NCBI GenBank assembly: GCA_036873755.1
Contig: JAVTVY010025166.1
Coordinates: forward strand, 51,061 to 115,060
From: Hanleya hanleyi
Lineage: Eukaryota > Mollusca > Polyplacophora > Lepidopleurida > Hanleyidae
Direction of reading: 5' to 3'
DNA length: 64,000 nt
Shown: positions 45,207-56,059 of the stretch, piece after piece
Layout: every line of letters starts with the position of its first letter
How positions within the stretch are numbered: the first letter of the stretch is position 1
The notes under the pieces: model-generated
Seen by the model: the letters and a program-made list of their open reading frames with translations, nothing else
Databases searched by the model: none
What the model was told of the DNA's origin: nothing
Made by a program: the position numbers and the translations under genes

Positions 45207-46187
45207 ATGGAGCGGGGTAGAGGAATTGAGGACATTGACAGTGATGATGAAATAACCTTCAGAATACCACCTCGGGATGAAACTGAAGATCATGATGCAG
45301 GTCCGAGATCATCTCCACATGAGTTTGCTCATGGCGATGCCACTCATGTGTCGCATTCAAGTCGTCGTCACCTGAAACCAGAGACCTATAACGGAGAAAC
45401 TTCTTGGGATGAATACCTGAGAATATTCAACACCATCTCCAGAATAAATGGATGGAAGAAGACGGAACAGGCAGACTATCTGTTCACACATCTCAAAGGC
45501 CCAGCACGACAACTGGCATGTACATTATCTGATGAACAACTGAATTTCGACAACCTGGTCCGAGTCCTGGGAAACAGATTCGGTCGACGAGACCAGGCTG
45601 AACTTTACCTGGCTGAATTACGGGGAAGACGCCGTAAAGATAAAGAGGGACTGCGGGAACTGGGGCAGGCTGTTCTGAAGATTTCAACCCTAGCTTACCC
45701 AGGGATGTCGTCAGAGCATCAAGAAAGATTGGCGAAGATTCACTTCATAGATGCACTGGATGACTATGAGATGCGGATGTTGGTTCAACAGGGAAAACCA
45801 GATAACTTGCAACAAGCAGTCACCCTAGCCCTAGAAATAGAGGGGTATTGGAAAATTGAAGCTCAACGCCGTGGAGATGTTCCACGACGTCGAAATGTCA
45901 GAGAAATTATGCCAGTTCCAAAAGACGATGAAATAGGGAAAAGATTGGAAGCCTTGGAGAAAATGATGACGGAAATGTCTGCGGTACAGCATTCTTCTAG
46001 CGATTCCGTCTTGCACCAGTCCAGAGGTAACCGACAAGTACCATTCTCTCCCAGGGATGTGGAATGTTTTTCGTGTCACCAGAAAGGTCATTTTCGTCGT
46101 GAATGTCCAAGGAATAAAGGTCGTCAACAACAGCAGTTTATGGGAAACGGGGAACAACCGACCCGGAGGGGCGAGGTTCGGTTGTAG
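45207..46187 (+). CDS. gag: Gag of the plus-strand gypsy element (326 aa)
   Basis: Structural capsid-nucleocapsid polyprotein. An acidic N-terminus (about residues 1-60) is followed by a retrotransposon-gag domain (about 65-210) with YNGETSWDEYLRIFNTISRI and LAYPGMSSEHQERLAKIHFI. A CCHC zinc knuckle, CFSCHQKGHFRREC (C-x2-C-x4-H-x4-C), lies near residue 288. The ATG at 45207 is the first good start after the primer site. The 3' end overlaps the protease frame, which is open from 46118. The overlap contains a slippery site and stem-loop suited to -1 frameshifting. The frame is intact. Confidence 0.95.
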   Translation: MERGRGIEDIDSDDEITFRIPPRDETEDHDAGPRSSPHEFAHGDATHVSHSSRRHLKPETYNGETSWDEYLRIFNTISRINGWKKTEQADYLFTHLKGPARQLACTLSDEQLNFDNLVRVLGNRFGRRDQAELYLAELRGRRRKDKEGLRELGQAVLKISTLAYPGMSSEHQERLAKIHFIDALDDYEMRMLVQQGKPDNLQQAVTLALEIEGYWKIEAQRRGDVPRRRNVREIMPVPKDDEIGKRLEALEKMMTEMSAVQHSSSDSVLHQSRGNRQVPFSPRDVECFSCHQKGHFRRECPRNKGRQQQQFMGNGEQPTRRGEVRL

Positions 46188-46717
46188 AGCCTAAACAGCC
46201 CCAACAACACATGTCAACTTCACAGAAGATAGACAATACAAATATTAGTTCGGATAGAAGTTCATCAGAGCTAGACACTGTAGAGTCTGTACTTGCGATA
46301 GAGATGGGTAATCCGAAAAGTGGGATGTTCGTTACCGGACATATTGGTAGTAACAAAGTTTTGTTTCTCGTGGACACTGGGTCTTGTGTCACGATAATTT
46401 CAAGTCACGTCTATGGCTGTATACCAGCATTAGAGCGACCGGAATTGGTTCCCACAGAATTGAGATTACAAGGTGCAGATCATAACCCACTAAAGGTGGT
46501 AGGGATGTGTCAGCTGGATATAGGGATCCTGTCGAGTCCTACTTACATGGAGGTTATCGTGGCAGATATCAAATGTGAGGGGATCATAGGAATGAACTTT
46601 TTGACTAAATTTGATTGCGAAATTCATCCAAGACGGAGATGTATAACCTGTGAAGGGCAGCAGCTTTTATGCTCTTTACTCTGTCAGATGTATCAAGTTG
46701 TTGTCGGCTTGTCATAG
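46118..46717 (+). CDS. pro: Protease ORF of the plus-strand gypsy element
   Basis: A retropepsin-type aspartic protease in the -1 frame relative to gag. VLFLVDTGSCVTIIS contains the catalytic DTG. GIIGMNFLTKFDCEI is the second conserved loop (I.G..FL). The frame is open from 46118 with no stop, and the first ATG is at 46211. Expression is probably by -1 ribosomal frameshift from gag, rather than from that ATG. The frame ends at 46717, while the RT-bearing frame is -1 again and open from 46654. No canonical slippery heptamer lies in that second overlap, so a one-base loss in this copy is the simpler reading. Confidence 0.88.
   Translation, partial: RSSTTAVYGKRGTTDPEGRGSVVEPKQPQQHMSTSQKIDNTNISSDRSSSELDTVESVLAIEMGNPKSGMFVTGHIGSNKVLFLVDTGSCVTIISSHVYGCIPALERPELVPTELRLQGADHNPLKVVGMCQLDIGILSSPTYMEVIVADIKCEGIIGMNFLTKFDCEIHPRRRCITCEGQQLLCSLLCQMYQVVVGLS
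46142..46185 (+). promoter_or_regulatory. Putative -1 ribosomal frameshift signal (gag to protease)
   Basis: G GGA AAC (46142-46148) is in the correct gag phase for a -1 slip (X XXY YYZ). Five bases later an 8-bp perfect stem begins: ACAACCGA (46154-46161) with TCGGTTGT (46178-46185), loop 16 nt. The site lies inside the 70-nt gag-protease overlap. GGGAAAC is a known slippery heptamer in betaretroviral gag-pro junctions. Confidence 0.75.
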
Positions 46718-49700
46718 ACCAGACAGTAACCATACCAGCTGGTCAGCAGATAGTTGTAACCACTACACCTTCAAAAGGGCAGGAATTAGTGGGAAAATGG
46801 GCTATATGTGAACCTCTCCTTAAAATTCCCAAAAATGCAAACTTGTTAGTTGGGAGAACACTGGTCGATACAGAAGTAGTAGAAATTCCAGTAACTGTGT
46901 TAAATTTGGGAGTGGAACCAGGAACCATTTACAAGGGAACTACGGTAGCTGAACTGAGCCCAGTGTTCAATATTAGCGACCCTATGGCATCTGAAGATAA
47001 AACAGAATTGGAGAGTGACATTAGTTTCCTTACTTTGAATAACATTTCATCTAGTACTACGACAGATGATATACCTGATCATATGAAAGCCATGTATGAG
47101 GAGAGTACCAAAGACATGAAAGATGAGGATAAGCTGAAAGTGAAGTCCTTTCTGCTAGAATATCAAGACATATTTGCCAAGTCAGATGCAGATCTGGGTA
47201 GAGCTAACGGAGTCAAACATACCATCAACACTCAAACAGCATTTCCATTGCGTCAACAGGCAAGAAGATTACCAGTTCCAAAGCAGGAAGAGGCAGATAA
47301 ACAGATTGCAGACATGTTGGAGAGAGGGATAATAGAGAGATCTTCAAGTCCATGGGCATCACCAATTGTTCTCGTCACTAAGAAGGATGGTACTTTAAGA
47401 TTCTGTATTGACTTCAGAAGGCTAAATCAGGTCACGGTGAGAGATGCCTACCCTCTGCCAAGGATTGATGACTCACTTGATTCACTGCATGATGCAACCT
47501 GTTTTTCAACACTCGACCTTGCTAGCGGCTACTGGCAGGTGGAGCTAGATGAGGATGCCAAGGAGAAGACAGCTTTTATCGCGAGAAGTGGGCTCTATCA
47601 ATTTAAGGTTATGCCATTCGGCTTATGCAACGCGCCTTCCACTTTTGAACGCCTTATGGAATTAGTTCTAGCAGGGTACCAGTGGGAAATTTGCCTGATC
47701 TACATTGATGACATCATAGTATTTGGCAAATCTTTCGATGAGGCTATCAACAATCTACGCAAAGTATTTCAACGCCTGAAAGAAGCGGGACTGAAACTCA
47801 AACCCAAGAAGTGCCATTTGTTTCAAAATGAAGTCAACTATTTGGGACACATCATTTCAAGCAAGGGTATTTCAACAGAACCCCAGAAAGTTCAAGCTAT
47901 CAAGGATTGGCCTACACCAACTACAGTTACGGAAGTAAGAAGTTTTCTTGGTTTGGGATCCTACTATCGACGCTTCATACAGGACTTCGCAACCATTTCA
48001 AGGCCATTACATAAGTTAACCGAGAACAACAAGGAATTCAAATGGACTGAAGAATGTGAAACCTCTTTCAGAACCTTACAACTAAAATTAAGCAGTACCC
48101 CAATCTTAGCATTTCCAAGTTCCCATGGCGATTTCATTCTTGATACAGATGCAAGTAATACCGGGATTGGAGCTGTTATATCCCAAATTCAGGAAGGTCA
48201 AGAGAAAGTTATTGCCTACGCTAGCAGAACTCTTAGTAAATCCGAGAGAAATTATTGTGTGACACGCCGAGAGTTGCTTGCTGTAGTGACCTTTGTCAAG
48301 TACTTCCGACACTACCTGTATGGTAGACATTTTACCGTGAGAACAGATCATAATGCTCTCAGATGGTTGATGAACTTCAAAGAACCTGAAGGTCAAATCG
48401 CTAGATGGCTCGGGTTGATCAGTACATTTGATTTCGAGATTATTCACCGCCCTGGTAAACTACATGGGAATGCAGATGCCTTATCCAGAATCCCGTGCAA
48501 GTGGTGTGATAAGTTTGGGTATACGGATACCACAGAGGAAGTTCTGAAATTGATCCCAGAGACTATAGATGTTGAGACCCAAACCGATCACTCTGGACCC
48601 GTGGGAACCATAGAAACAAAGATCAAGTGGATTCCTAAAAATTGGACGTACAGACAGAAGTATCAGCGCCGACGTAAACCTCAACCATATGCAGCACAAA
48701 TACGAGCTGTTACAACAAGACAACAAACCAAAGTACAACAGAAGAAACATGAAATGGCAGCACCATCTTTGCCAGAAGTTTCCTGTTCCACAGAGTCCCA
48801 CGACAGATGGTCTGATCGCAACATCGCTGATCTTCAAAGGAAGGACAAGGACCTCCAATGGATAATAGAAACCAAAACAAAAGATGAACACCGACCCGAC
48901 TGGACTGAAGTTTCGTCGCAGAATCGAGTAACAAAATGCTACTGGGCACAATGGAATAGGCTATCATTCAGAAATGCTGTACTTCAACGTAGATGGGAAA
49001 TCGAAGATGGGCATAATCACCATTATCAGATTCTACTGCCGCCTGAACTGAGGAAGGAAGTTTTTCAGCAGTTACATGCATCAAAAACAGCAGGTCATCT
49101 GCGATGTGGAAAGACTATTCCCAAAATTAAGATGCGTTATCACTGGTATGGCAGGAGTAGAGACATCCGTTTGTGGTGCAAGCAGTGCGACAAATGTAGT
49201 TCCCGGAAATCACCTAGCCATAGGCCAAGAGCACCCATGAGACAGTACACAGTTGGTGTACCACTGGAACGCGTGTCAGTGGACGTATTGGGTCCATTGC
49301 CAAAGACGAGGAAGGGTAACCTGTATATCCTCATCTTACAGGATTATTCCACCAAGTGGGTCGAGGGATATGCCATACGAAACCAAGAAGCAGAAACTGT
49401 TGCTGACAAAATCGTAAAGGAATTCATCTGTCGATTTGGTGTGCCAGAGCAGTTACACTCCGACCAGGGTACCAATTTCCAATCTAACGTTCTTAAGGAG
49501 GTATGTCAGTTATTAGATATTCAGAAAACTAGTACTACGCCGTACCACCCACAGTCGAACGGAATGGTGGAACGTTTTAACAGAACTCTTGAAGACAGAC
49601 TAGCAATGATGGTGGATAAAAATCAACGCAACTGGGACGAACAGCTACCATTTGCTCTGATGTCATATAGATCAGCCATACATGATGTTACACAGGAGAC

Positions 49701-50108
49701 ACCAACCATGATGATGCTGAGAAGAGAGATAACTCTTCCAGTAGACCTAGTAACAGGTAGACCAATACAAATGCCGACAACGGAAGGAACCGAATATGCC
49801 GCTGAGCTACGTGAAGGGCCAGAGAATTTCAAAGGAAAAACGTAGAGCGACAAAAACGGAACTATAACGTTGGGAAGAAGGGGAAAGTCTCCGAGATCGG
49901 TGATGCAGTTTGGCTGTACGATAATGCGCGTCACAAGAAGTTATCTCCGAAGTTAGCCTGTCGTTGGACAGGTCCCTTCCAAATCATTGGGAAAATGGAT
50001 GACACTGTATATCGTTTGCAGAAACATTCCAATGCCAAGAAGAAACTGGTCCATTATGATCGATTGAAGTTGTATGAGGGAACCGACTTCACATCATGGA
50101 CAGTGTGA
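46654..50108 (+). CDS. pol: Pol of the plus-strand gypsy element: RT, RNase H, integrase
   Basis: The main frame is open 46654-49845. It holds RT (FCIDFRRLNQVTV; FKVMPFGLCNAPSTFERLM; catalytic YIDDIIVF), RNase H (FILDTDASNTGIGAVIS; RRELLAVV; VRTDHNALRWL) and the linker GNADALSRIP. The integrase follows, with an HHCC finger (HASKTAGH...CKQCDKC) and the catalytic D-D-E triad in SVDVLGP, SDQGTNF and GMVERFNRT. The frame stops at 49843-49845. Translation resumes in the -1 frame from about 49830 to the TGA at 50106-50108, with AVWLYDNARHKKLSPKL and GPFQIIGK (the GPY/F module). This suggests a single-base loss near 49825. Confidence 0.95.
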
Positions 50109-50277
50109 TTGCATGACAATCTACCGGCTTGGACTGTGGACAAAAACAGACAAATATATCAAATGAACATGTTTTATTGAACTAAAAAAATACATATTAC
50201 ATACGACATATGAGAACAAATTTACAGTTGAAAAGACAATGTTGAACTGTTACTTAATGAAGGCTTTATATTTACAG
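50109..50277 (+). other. Spacer between pol and the extra ORF
   Basis: AT-rich spacer. It ends TTTATATTTACAG directly before an ATG, which looks like a splice acceptor. Confidence 0.5.
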
Positions 50278-51612
50278 ATGTCGGAGTCAATCTTTTATTG
50301 TCACTGTGGATCAGAGTTCAAGTCCAAATCCAGCATGTACCGTCACAAGGTGACCTGTAAGAATCCGCTTGAAGAGTGTCCCTATTGCCAGATGCCTATG
50401 CGGAGTAGGGCACGCATGTACAAGCATATGGATGACTGTACTTCCTCCCCATGGGTAAGGAGAAGAGGGAGAGTCGCACAGCAAGTAAAGGTGAAGGCCC
50501 CAAAAGTGCGTCGAGCCCCTGTCAAACCACATCAACAGGTAAAATCTAAACCTTCATCTGTCGGTAGTCCAGGGACACCGTTGTTGGACGAAGGTAGAAG
50601 GTCAGGTGTTGCAGTGGACCAAAGTCGGAGGATATCTAGTGTTCCAGTAATAATTTCCCCGGAATCGTCTCCACGGACCACGGTCGAAAAAGTCCAGACC
50701 ACCGGCGTGCATCGGATCAACCTGGATGTGTCAGATGCAGAGGCTATTCCGAGGAAAGAAATTATTTTGACACCTGTGGGTCATATACCATCCACCACTA
50801 CAGCAACTCTTGACTTCCCGGAGCAGCTGATAATCACCTACGAGAGTCAGGCTGAGGCTGACGATGTGGAGGAAATTGTGACACCGGATTTCTGGTCTTT
50901 CCTGACAACTCCACCAGTCACCACCATTGCACAGTGTGCTACCATTACATCGAATGATGAGACATCGCCAGCTACTTCCCCTTTGAAGCCAGTGTCAGTA
51001 ACCTCGAATCAAGAGTGTAGCCCAGTCATCAGTTCAACCATTCCATCCATGACGTCAGCGCCCACGCCCACTGTCAACTTGAACAACTCAGCTGCAAGTA
51101 TGACCTGTTCTGTCACCACCAATCAACACCCTGTTGATGTTACTCCAGCATCTGTTTCAACGAGCTCTGCTACCATCGTCACCAGTTCTGTCAGTATCAA
51201 CTCTCTGGCCCATCAGTCTACTGGAAACATCTCCCACAGCTCTTCTGCCTTGGCCATTAGTTCTACTCTTCCCAACCCTATGGTTTGTCACTGTATTGGA
51301 AACGTCTCGTGTTCGGGGACATGTATATACCAGAATAGTAATTTCTGTCCAACACGGGTAACCAGTTCTATCACGCCTCAAGTATCAAACACCTTTGAGA
51401 GAGCCAGTCCAATGAAGGAAGGTGGTAACTCCATACCAACGATCATAACATCTAGGAGTGACGAGGCTGTTGGCTATCCACACATCCACAGAATGAAGAC
51501 AACATCTTATTCCGATGGCAAGATTACCACTGTGAAGGAAGAAGTGATCGAGTCCTATGCTTCCTCAAAGTGTGTCCTCTGCGGTACCCGGAGGGTGTCA
51601 TCTGAAGAGTAG
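50278..51612 (+). CDS. Extra 3' ORF of the gypsy element with two C2H2-type fingers
   Basis: An open frame runs 50239-51612. I choose the ATG at 50278 (MSESIFYC), because it directly follows an acceptor-like TTTATATTTACAG and opens on the fingers. The N-terminus has two zinc-finger motifs: YCHCGSEFKSKSSMYRHKVTC (described by its key residues C, C, H, C) and CPYCQMPMRSRARMYKHMDDC. A basic stretch follows, then about 250 residues rich in Ser/Thr/Pro. Two Cys clusters are near the C-terminus: CHCIGNVSCSGTC and CVLCGT. There is no signal peptide or membrane segment, so it is not a typical envelope. It may bind nucleic acid and be made from a spliced RNA. I do not recognise the family. Confidence 0.75.
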   Translation: MSESIFYCHCGSEFKSKSSMYRHKVTCKNPLEECPYCQMPMRSRARMYKHMDDCTSSPWVRRRGRVAQQVKVKAPKVRRAPVKPHQQVKSKPSSVGSPGTPLLDEGRRSGVAVDQSRRISSVPVIISPESSPRTTVEKVQTTGVHRINLDVSDAEAIPRKEIILTPVGHIPSTTTATLDFPEQLIITYESQAEADDVEEIVTPDFWSFLTTPPVTTIAQCATITSNDETSPATSPLKPVSVTSNQECSPVISSTIPSMTSAPTPTVNLNNSAASMTCSVTTNQHPVDVTPASVSTSSATIVTSSVSINSLAHQSTGNISHSSSALAISSTLPNPMVCHCIGNVSCSGTCIYQNSNFCPTRVTSSITPQVSNTFERASPMKEGGNSIPTIITSRSDEAVGYPHIHRMKTTSYSDGKITTVKEEVIESYASSKCVLCGTRRVSSEE

Positions 51613-52055
51613 AGAAAGGAAACACAGAACATTCCTTGTCACATAATATATTTGTTGTGACTTTAAATTTCATAATTTGATGATTCTATTTTCAAAAGTT
51701 AAGAACAATTTAGATTTGAAACTGTTCGTTAGATGAATATTCCTGCGTCATGAACATATCTTTTGAGACTTGGACAGATCTGGAACTGTGTACATAAGTT
51801 AACTTGAATGCGCCGTTGAATCTAATTCTATCTTTCTTAACTTGAAAACCTGCCAGAGACTATTCATAGTGACATTTTAAGCATATAAGTACATCACACT
51901 CACCTTCATCTATATTTCATCTTCAATGTCTTTGAACGAGGTTTGGGGATTTCCTATTATCGCTGGAGACCTTTGTATACATTTCCGTCCTTGATTAGTC
52001 GTCATGCCCTGTTGTTGCCTTGCTCGGGACGAGCAATTTTTGTGGAAGGGGATGG
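51613..52055 (+). other. Non-coding region before the 3' LTR
   Basis: AT-rich sequence between the stop of the extra ORF and the 3' LTR. It ends in the purine-rich GTGGAAGGGGATGG, the likely polypurine tract for plus-strand priming. Confidence 0.7.
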
Positions 52056-54351
52056 TGTGGCGAAATTGTATATTTTTTGCTGAATTTCTCCTGAGTGAAA
52101 TAAACTTGAATGTGTCATTAGGACCAAATTTCCCCCCCCCCCCTCTCCCTGGTTATATGGAAATGTATGGTGATATAGAAATATTTTGGTCCAAGTTTAT
52201 TATTGTTACCTGTGCTAAAATTACTGGTCAGGGCCCTGTAGTTGTGGAGCTCTTTGTATGTGAATATTGGGTACAGGGATAGTTTTATTGTCTGTATCTA
52301 ATTTTAATTGGGGTTATCATAATTGTAATTCGCGCCCTGGTCCTTTGCCACGCCCATCTTTTTGAGTACAGGCCGGGAAGACCCCAGACTCGTTCAAACG
52401 TAAGTTATAGTTATTTATCTTTGGAATTGGATAAAGTTCTTCGCTGTGTATTGTCTAGACATGTGAAAGAAATTATTGGTTAAGTATCAGCAGCTGAAGT
52501 TACGTGGCCACAAAATTATTTAACTATTTCGACTGATGTCAGGTCTTACGATCTTTCCGCCATGTTTGATATTTTTCAAGCTTGTCATTTTGACAAATGT
52601 TTTCGGCCGTGAATATCATTTTTCATCTTGCAACGATACTTAAACAATAAATTCCCATGTTCAGAGTTATTATTGCTTACTGTTTATGGTTATTATCGAT
52701 CGTAAAGTGCGATAGTGCGCCCAGTTTTGTGAGATGTGACGAGCTCTCTCGTCGTTGTTGTTCATAAACCAGCATGTTTACCGCCGTTTTCGGTAAATGC
52801 CACCTGACGTTCTCGTCACTTTGCGACAATCATTCCCGCTCTTTGTAGCGTGGAGAGTAAACCTAAGGGACCTAACTTGAAATTTAAGGAATGCTGAATT
52901 TAACTGTATCAAGTTGTTCCCCCTTTTCTAAATATTCCTGCCAGAAATGAATTGTTCAAAATTAGTATGAGGGAACAAATTCCTGTATTTTCTATAGCTG
53001 CCATCTTGCAATTTTCTTATGCTCATGAATATTCATAGTATTTTCGGTTTTAGCCAATCAAACCTCTGAGTGCATGTTTTGGGACTGTTGGTACCAGGTA
53101 CCGTACCTTATGAATATTCATGAGTATTGCCTATAAATACAGGCTCTATTCCCATTATTTTCCCAGATGATCTCGGACCATCATCTGGGCAACATCTCAA
53201 TTTGTATGCTAAAGCATTGTACTGTTAAACTGATTGGAGTTCCTTTCTGACCGAAGAAACATGGATGTAGGTTTTGGAACAAGAAACTGAAGAAAAGTAC
53301 AGTAATGATTAATTTATCAGCCACAGTAGGGTTAAATTGAGAGTTCTGACACCAGTTTTCCCAAGTACTGTTTTGGGACTGAGAGTTCCAAGTTGTGACA
53401 CTGGACTTCCCATTTCATTATTGGGACTTATATTCCCAGTTTTCTAGGAGTAATATACAGTTACAAGTTTGACTGATTCTGTTGGTGCCATATTCTCAAG
53501 TTGGGACTGAGAGTCCCAGGTGAACTCAATTACCCCTGAAATCATCAATTTGGGACTGGGAGTCCCAAGTGAACTAAATTGTACCATAAGTTATTATTTT
53601 GGGACTGGGATTCCCAAGTTGGGACTGGGAGTCTCAAGTGAACTCTGTAGTCTCATAGATTATTAATCTGGGACTAGGAGTCCCAATTTGACTCTGTGAT
53701 CTCATAATCCTCAATTTGGGACTGGGAGTCCCAAAATTAACCCTGAGATGCAGTGTACCAGAATCCAGTGACTGTTTTCACACAAATATTAAATTTCAAC
53801 TTCTGGGACTGAACTATTCAAGCCGTATTTTCCTGGGAAGTGTGCCAATAATTATTTGACATTATTCCCTCTTAAGTACAGTTTCAGATTTATTGGGACT
53901 GAAAGTATCAAGTACCGGAAGTGAATAAATACCCATATCTTAGGCTGACAATTTTTTCATATTTATCATTATATTAGACTGAATTTTTTCGTGAAAATCA
54001 GATCAGAATATCACCAGTTAACCTCGTCATATACCCATGTACATGTTGCCTTTACGAATAAAACTGTTTGCTGTTTATTTGTTGAACTTTAAAACGGGAC
54101 TTAACTTGCTCATTGAATAGCAATATCTTGAATAGTGAATGACCGAATGAATATCGACAGGACTTGACTTATATGACGAATCACACAGTAGCGGGCGTCT
54201 CCATGAAGAAATGCTACTAACGAATGGGGAAATCCATATACCACTGGGAAAATTCACGCTACCAATTGAGTTTTGAGTTAGTACTGGTGAAGAAGTACTG
54301 TAACTGAGAAATCGCATATTCGGTGGTGATATTGGATCGAAATCCGCTACA
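52056..54351 (+). repeat. 3' LTR (2296 bp) of the plus-strand gypsy element
   Basis: Near-identical to 42851-45137. Differences include a longer C-run near 52130-52145 and scattered substitutions, such as TTGGTCCAAG for TTGGTCAAAG. It ends CCGCTACA and is followed by CTAT. It carries the same TATA box, hairpin, palindrome array and AATAAA. Confidence 0.95.
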
Positions 54352-54379
54352 CTATGCACAAAATCAAATGTCTTATTCT

Positions 54380-55084
54380 GTATATATTGCAGCTAACGAA
54401 CGTACTCCACAGGGCATGAATATTCTGCTCTTTCTGAAGGATTCCATACCATCCAATCCAACGGACACGACAACTCGTGTCCAAACATCAACAAATTTGG
54501 AAACACGCCATCAAGACAAATGGCAAATGCTCATCCCAACTGGAAGGATTATCTACAACACAAATAGACAGCATTTGAATAAGTGTCCGATTGAACCGCT
54601 CAATCCGCCCATCTGACTGCGGAATATAAGGTGTCGTTCCCCAACAGACGACACATATGAGCAAACAGATGCGACTCAAACTCTCCTCCCTGGTCCAAAT
54701 GGATCTGATTAGGGACGCCATATCTACATATAAACTCAGTGATCAATTTGTTCGCCACTGTCAGAGCTGAGTGATCAGGAACCGCAAAAGCTTCCGTCCA
54801 CGGACTAAAATAGTCAGCTACAACGATGATATATTGATTTCCACTTTCGGTCAAAGGGCATTCCAGAATATCCAAAGCTATCCTATCCATAAGGGCGCCT
54901 ACCACGGACTGCTGTAAAGGTGACATACCCGGTCCAGGGCCAGCCTTTCGACGAGCACATAAATCGCATTGCCTAACCCAGCGGCGTACGTCAGAGGACA
55001 TCCCCGGCTAGTACATCCTTCTTCTAATTGAAAGATTTTTCTGTCATCCCAATTATCCCGCAGTTCGTTTACAGTGTAATTCAT
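54380..55084 (-). pseudogene. Integrase of the minus gypsy element
   Basis: WVRQCDLCARRKAGPGPGMS holds the C-x2-C of the integrase finger. RIALDILECPLTESGNQYI carries the first Asp, IHLDQGGEFESHLF the second Asp, and GRIERFNRTLIQ the Glu (in a shifted frame, 54721-54488). Downstream, in another frame, LLMFGHELSCPLDWM matches the usual LMFGRE region. Sequence upstream shows the H-H part is eroded. At least two frameshifts. Confidence 0.8.
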
Positions 55085-55529
55085 TGAACATTTTGGAACG
55101 TACTTCCACGGAAGCTACCAAACGCAAAGAAGAATACGAGCTGTCGGTCGAAACCACCGTTAATACAAAACCCCATTAACCACCGCTAAGGCTTCCAAGA
55201 GAGACCATAGAGCCCCAATGCCACGAGATACATCCGCTACATAACTTCTTCGTGGCTTTTCCACAAACTGTCCCTTCCACTCCAGGATACACATTATCAC
55301 AGAATCCTCCGTCTGCCACGTCCTGAGCTGATCTAAGGTCCACACGTCAAACCACAGAGGCAGTCGAGTCTGCATGCGGCAAAATATTTGACCTATCTTC
55401 ACTACCTCCAACTGTAGCGACCTTACAACATTCGGGAACACTAGTGCGAGTATCGCGTGGTGTCAAAGGCTGTACCTTACCAACACTAACCTCTACACAA
55501 TCCGCGCGATCCTCGCGCTTAGACTTTCT

Positions 55530-55905
55530 GTGGGGCTGCCGTGAGAGGCTCTCGGCATTGCCGTGGAGCCTTCCCTTACGATATTGCAAAACGATATCAT
55601 AGGCGTCAAGCACCGATATTCACCGGGCTATCATTCTCGCGGGACTTTTGAAGTTTTGCAGCCAGGTTAAAGGGGCATGATCTGTCCTCACCAAAAAGGA
55701 TTGACTCCACAAATAGTGTCGGAAATGTTTGACGAAAGAGTCCACAGCGCGTAATTCCCTATATGTCGTGCAATATCTTCTCTGGTGTTTGTTTAAGGTT
55801 TTGCTGACATATGCTATAACACGTTCTTCCCCATCTTGCTTTTGAGACAACACGGCTCCTATACCACACATACTGGCGCCGGTATCAAGTATGAATTACC
55901 CGTCC
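55530..55905 (-). pseudogene. RNase H of the minus gypsy element
   Basis: FILDTGASMCGIGAVLSQ, then ERVIAYVSKTLNKHQRRYCT, YRELRAVDSFVKHFRHYL and VRTDHAPLTWLQNF are classic gypsy RNase H segments. In another frame follow DIVLQYRKGRLHGNAESLSR, the linker to integrase. The first residue pattern has DTG where DTD or DAS is common. Confidence 0.85.
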
Positions 55906-56059
55906 CTCATGGGATAGGCTAGCACAGGGGAAACAACTAAGAGTTGTTTTATTCTTTCAAACGCCTTCCTACAAGCATCCGACCATCAAAATTTCACTCC
56001 CTTTCTTGTCAAATGAACTAAAGGACCTGCCACGGAAGAGAAATTAGGCACAAAACGTC

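Larger units (their letters stand above)
42851..54351 (+). mobile_element. Plus-strand Ty3/gypsy LTR retrotransposon, nearly intact
   Basis: An 11.5-kb element: LTR, tRNA-type primer site, gag, protease, RT, RNase H, integrase, an extra ORF with zinc fingers, polypurine tract GTGGAAGGGGATGG (52042-52055), LTR. The order protease-RT-RNase H-integrase defines Ty3/gypsy (Metaviridae). High LTR identity and the CTAT duplication show a recent insertion. It lies within the integrase/3' region of an older, reverse-oriented gypsy element. Two apparent single-base frameshifts, in the protease-RT junction and near the end of integrase, suggest this copy may no longer be active by itself. Confidence 0.95.

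Noticed and set aside
46138..46392. Minus-strand frames across the gypsy element (for example 45493-45687, 48481-48951, 49623-49934)
   Set aside because: Shadows of gag and pol on the opposite strand.
50239..50277. The first ATG of the extra gypsy ORF
   Set aside because: The 13 extra residues are hydrophobic-poor and precede an acceptor-like TTTACAG directly followed by the ATG at 50278; the second start is more likely.
50278..51612. An envelope protein
   Set aside because: No signal peptide, no membrane segment, and zinc-finger cysteines at the N-terminus.
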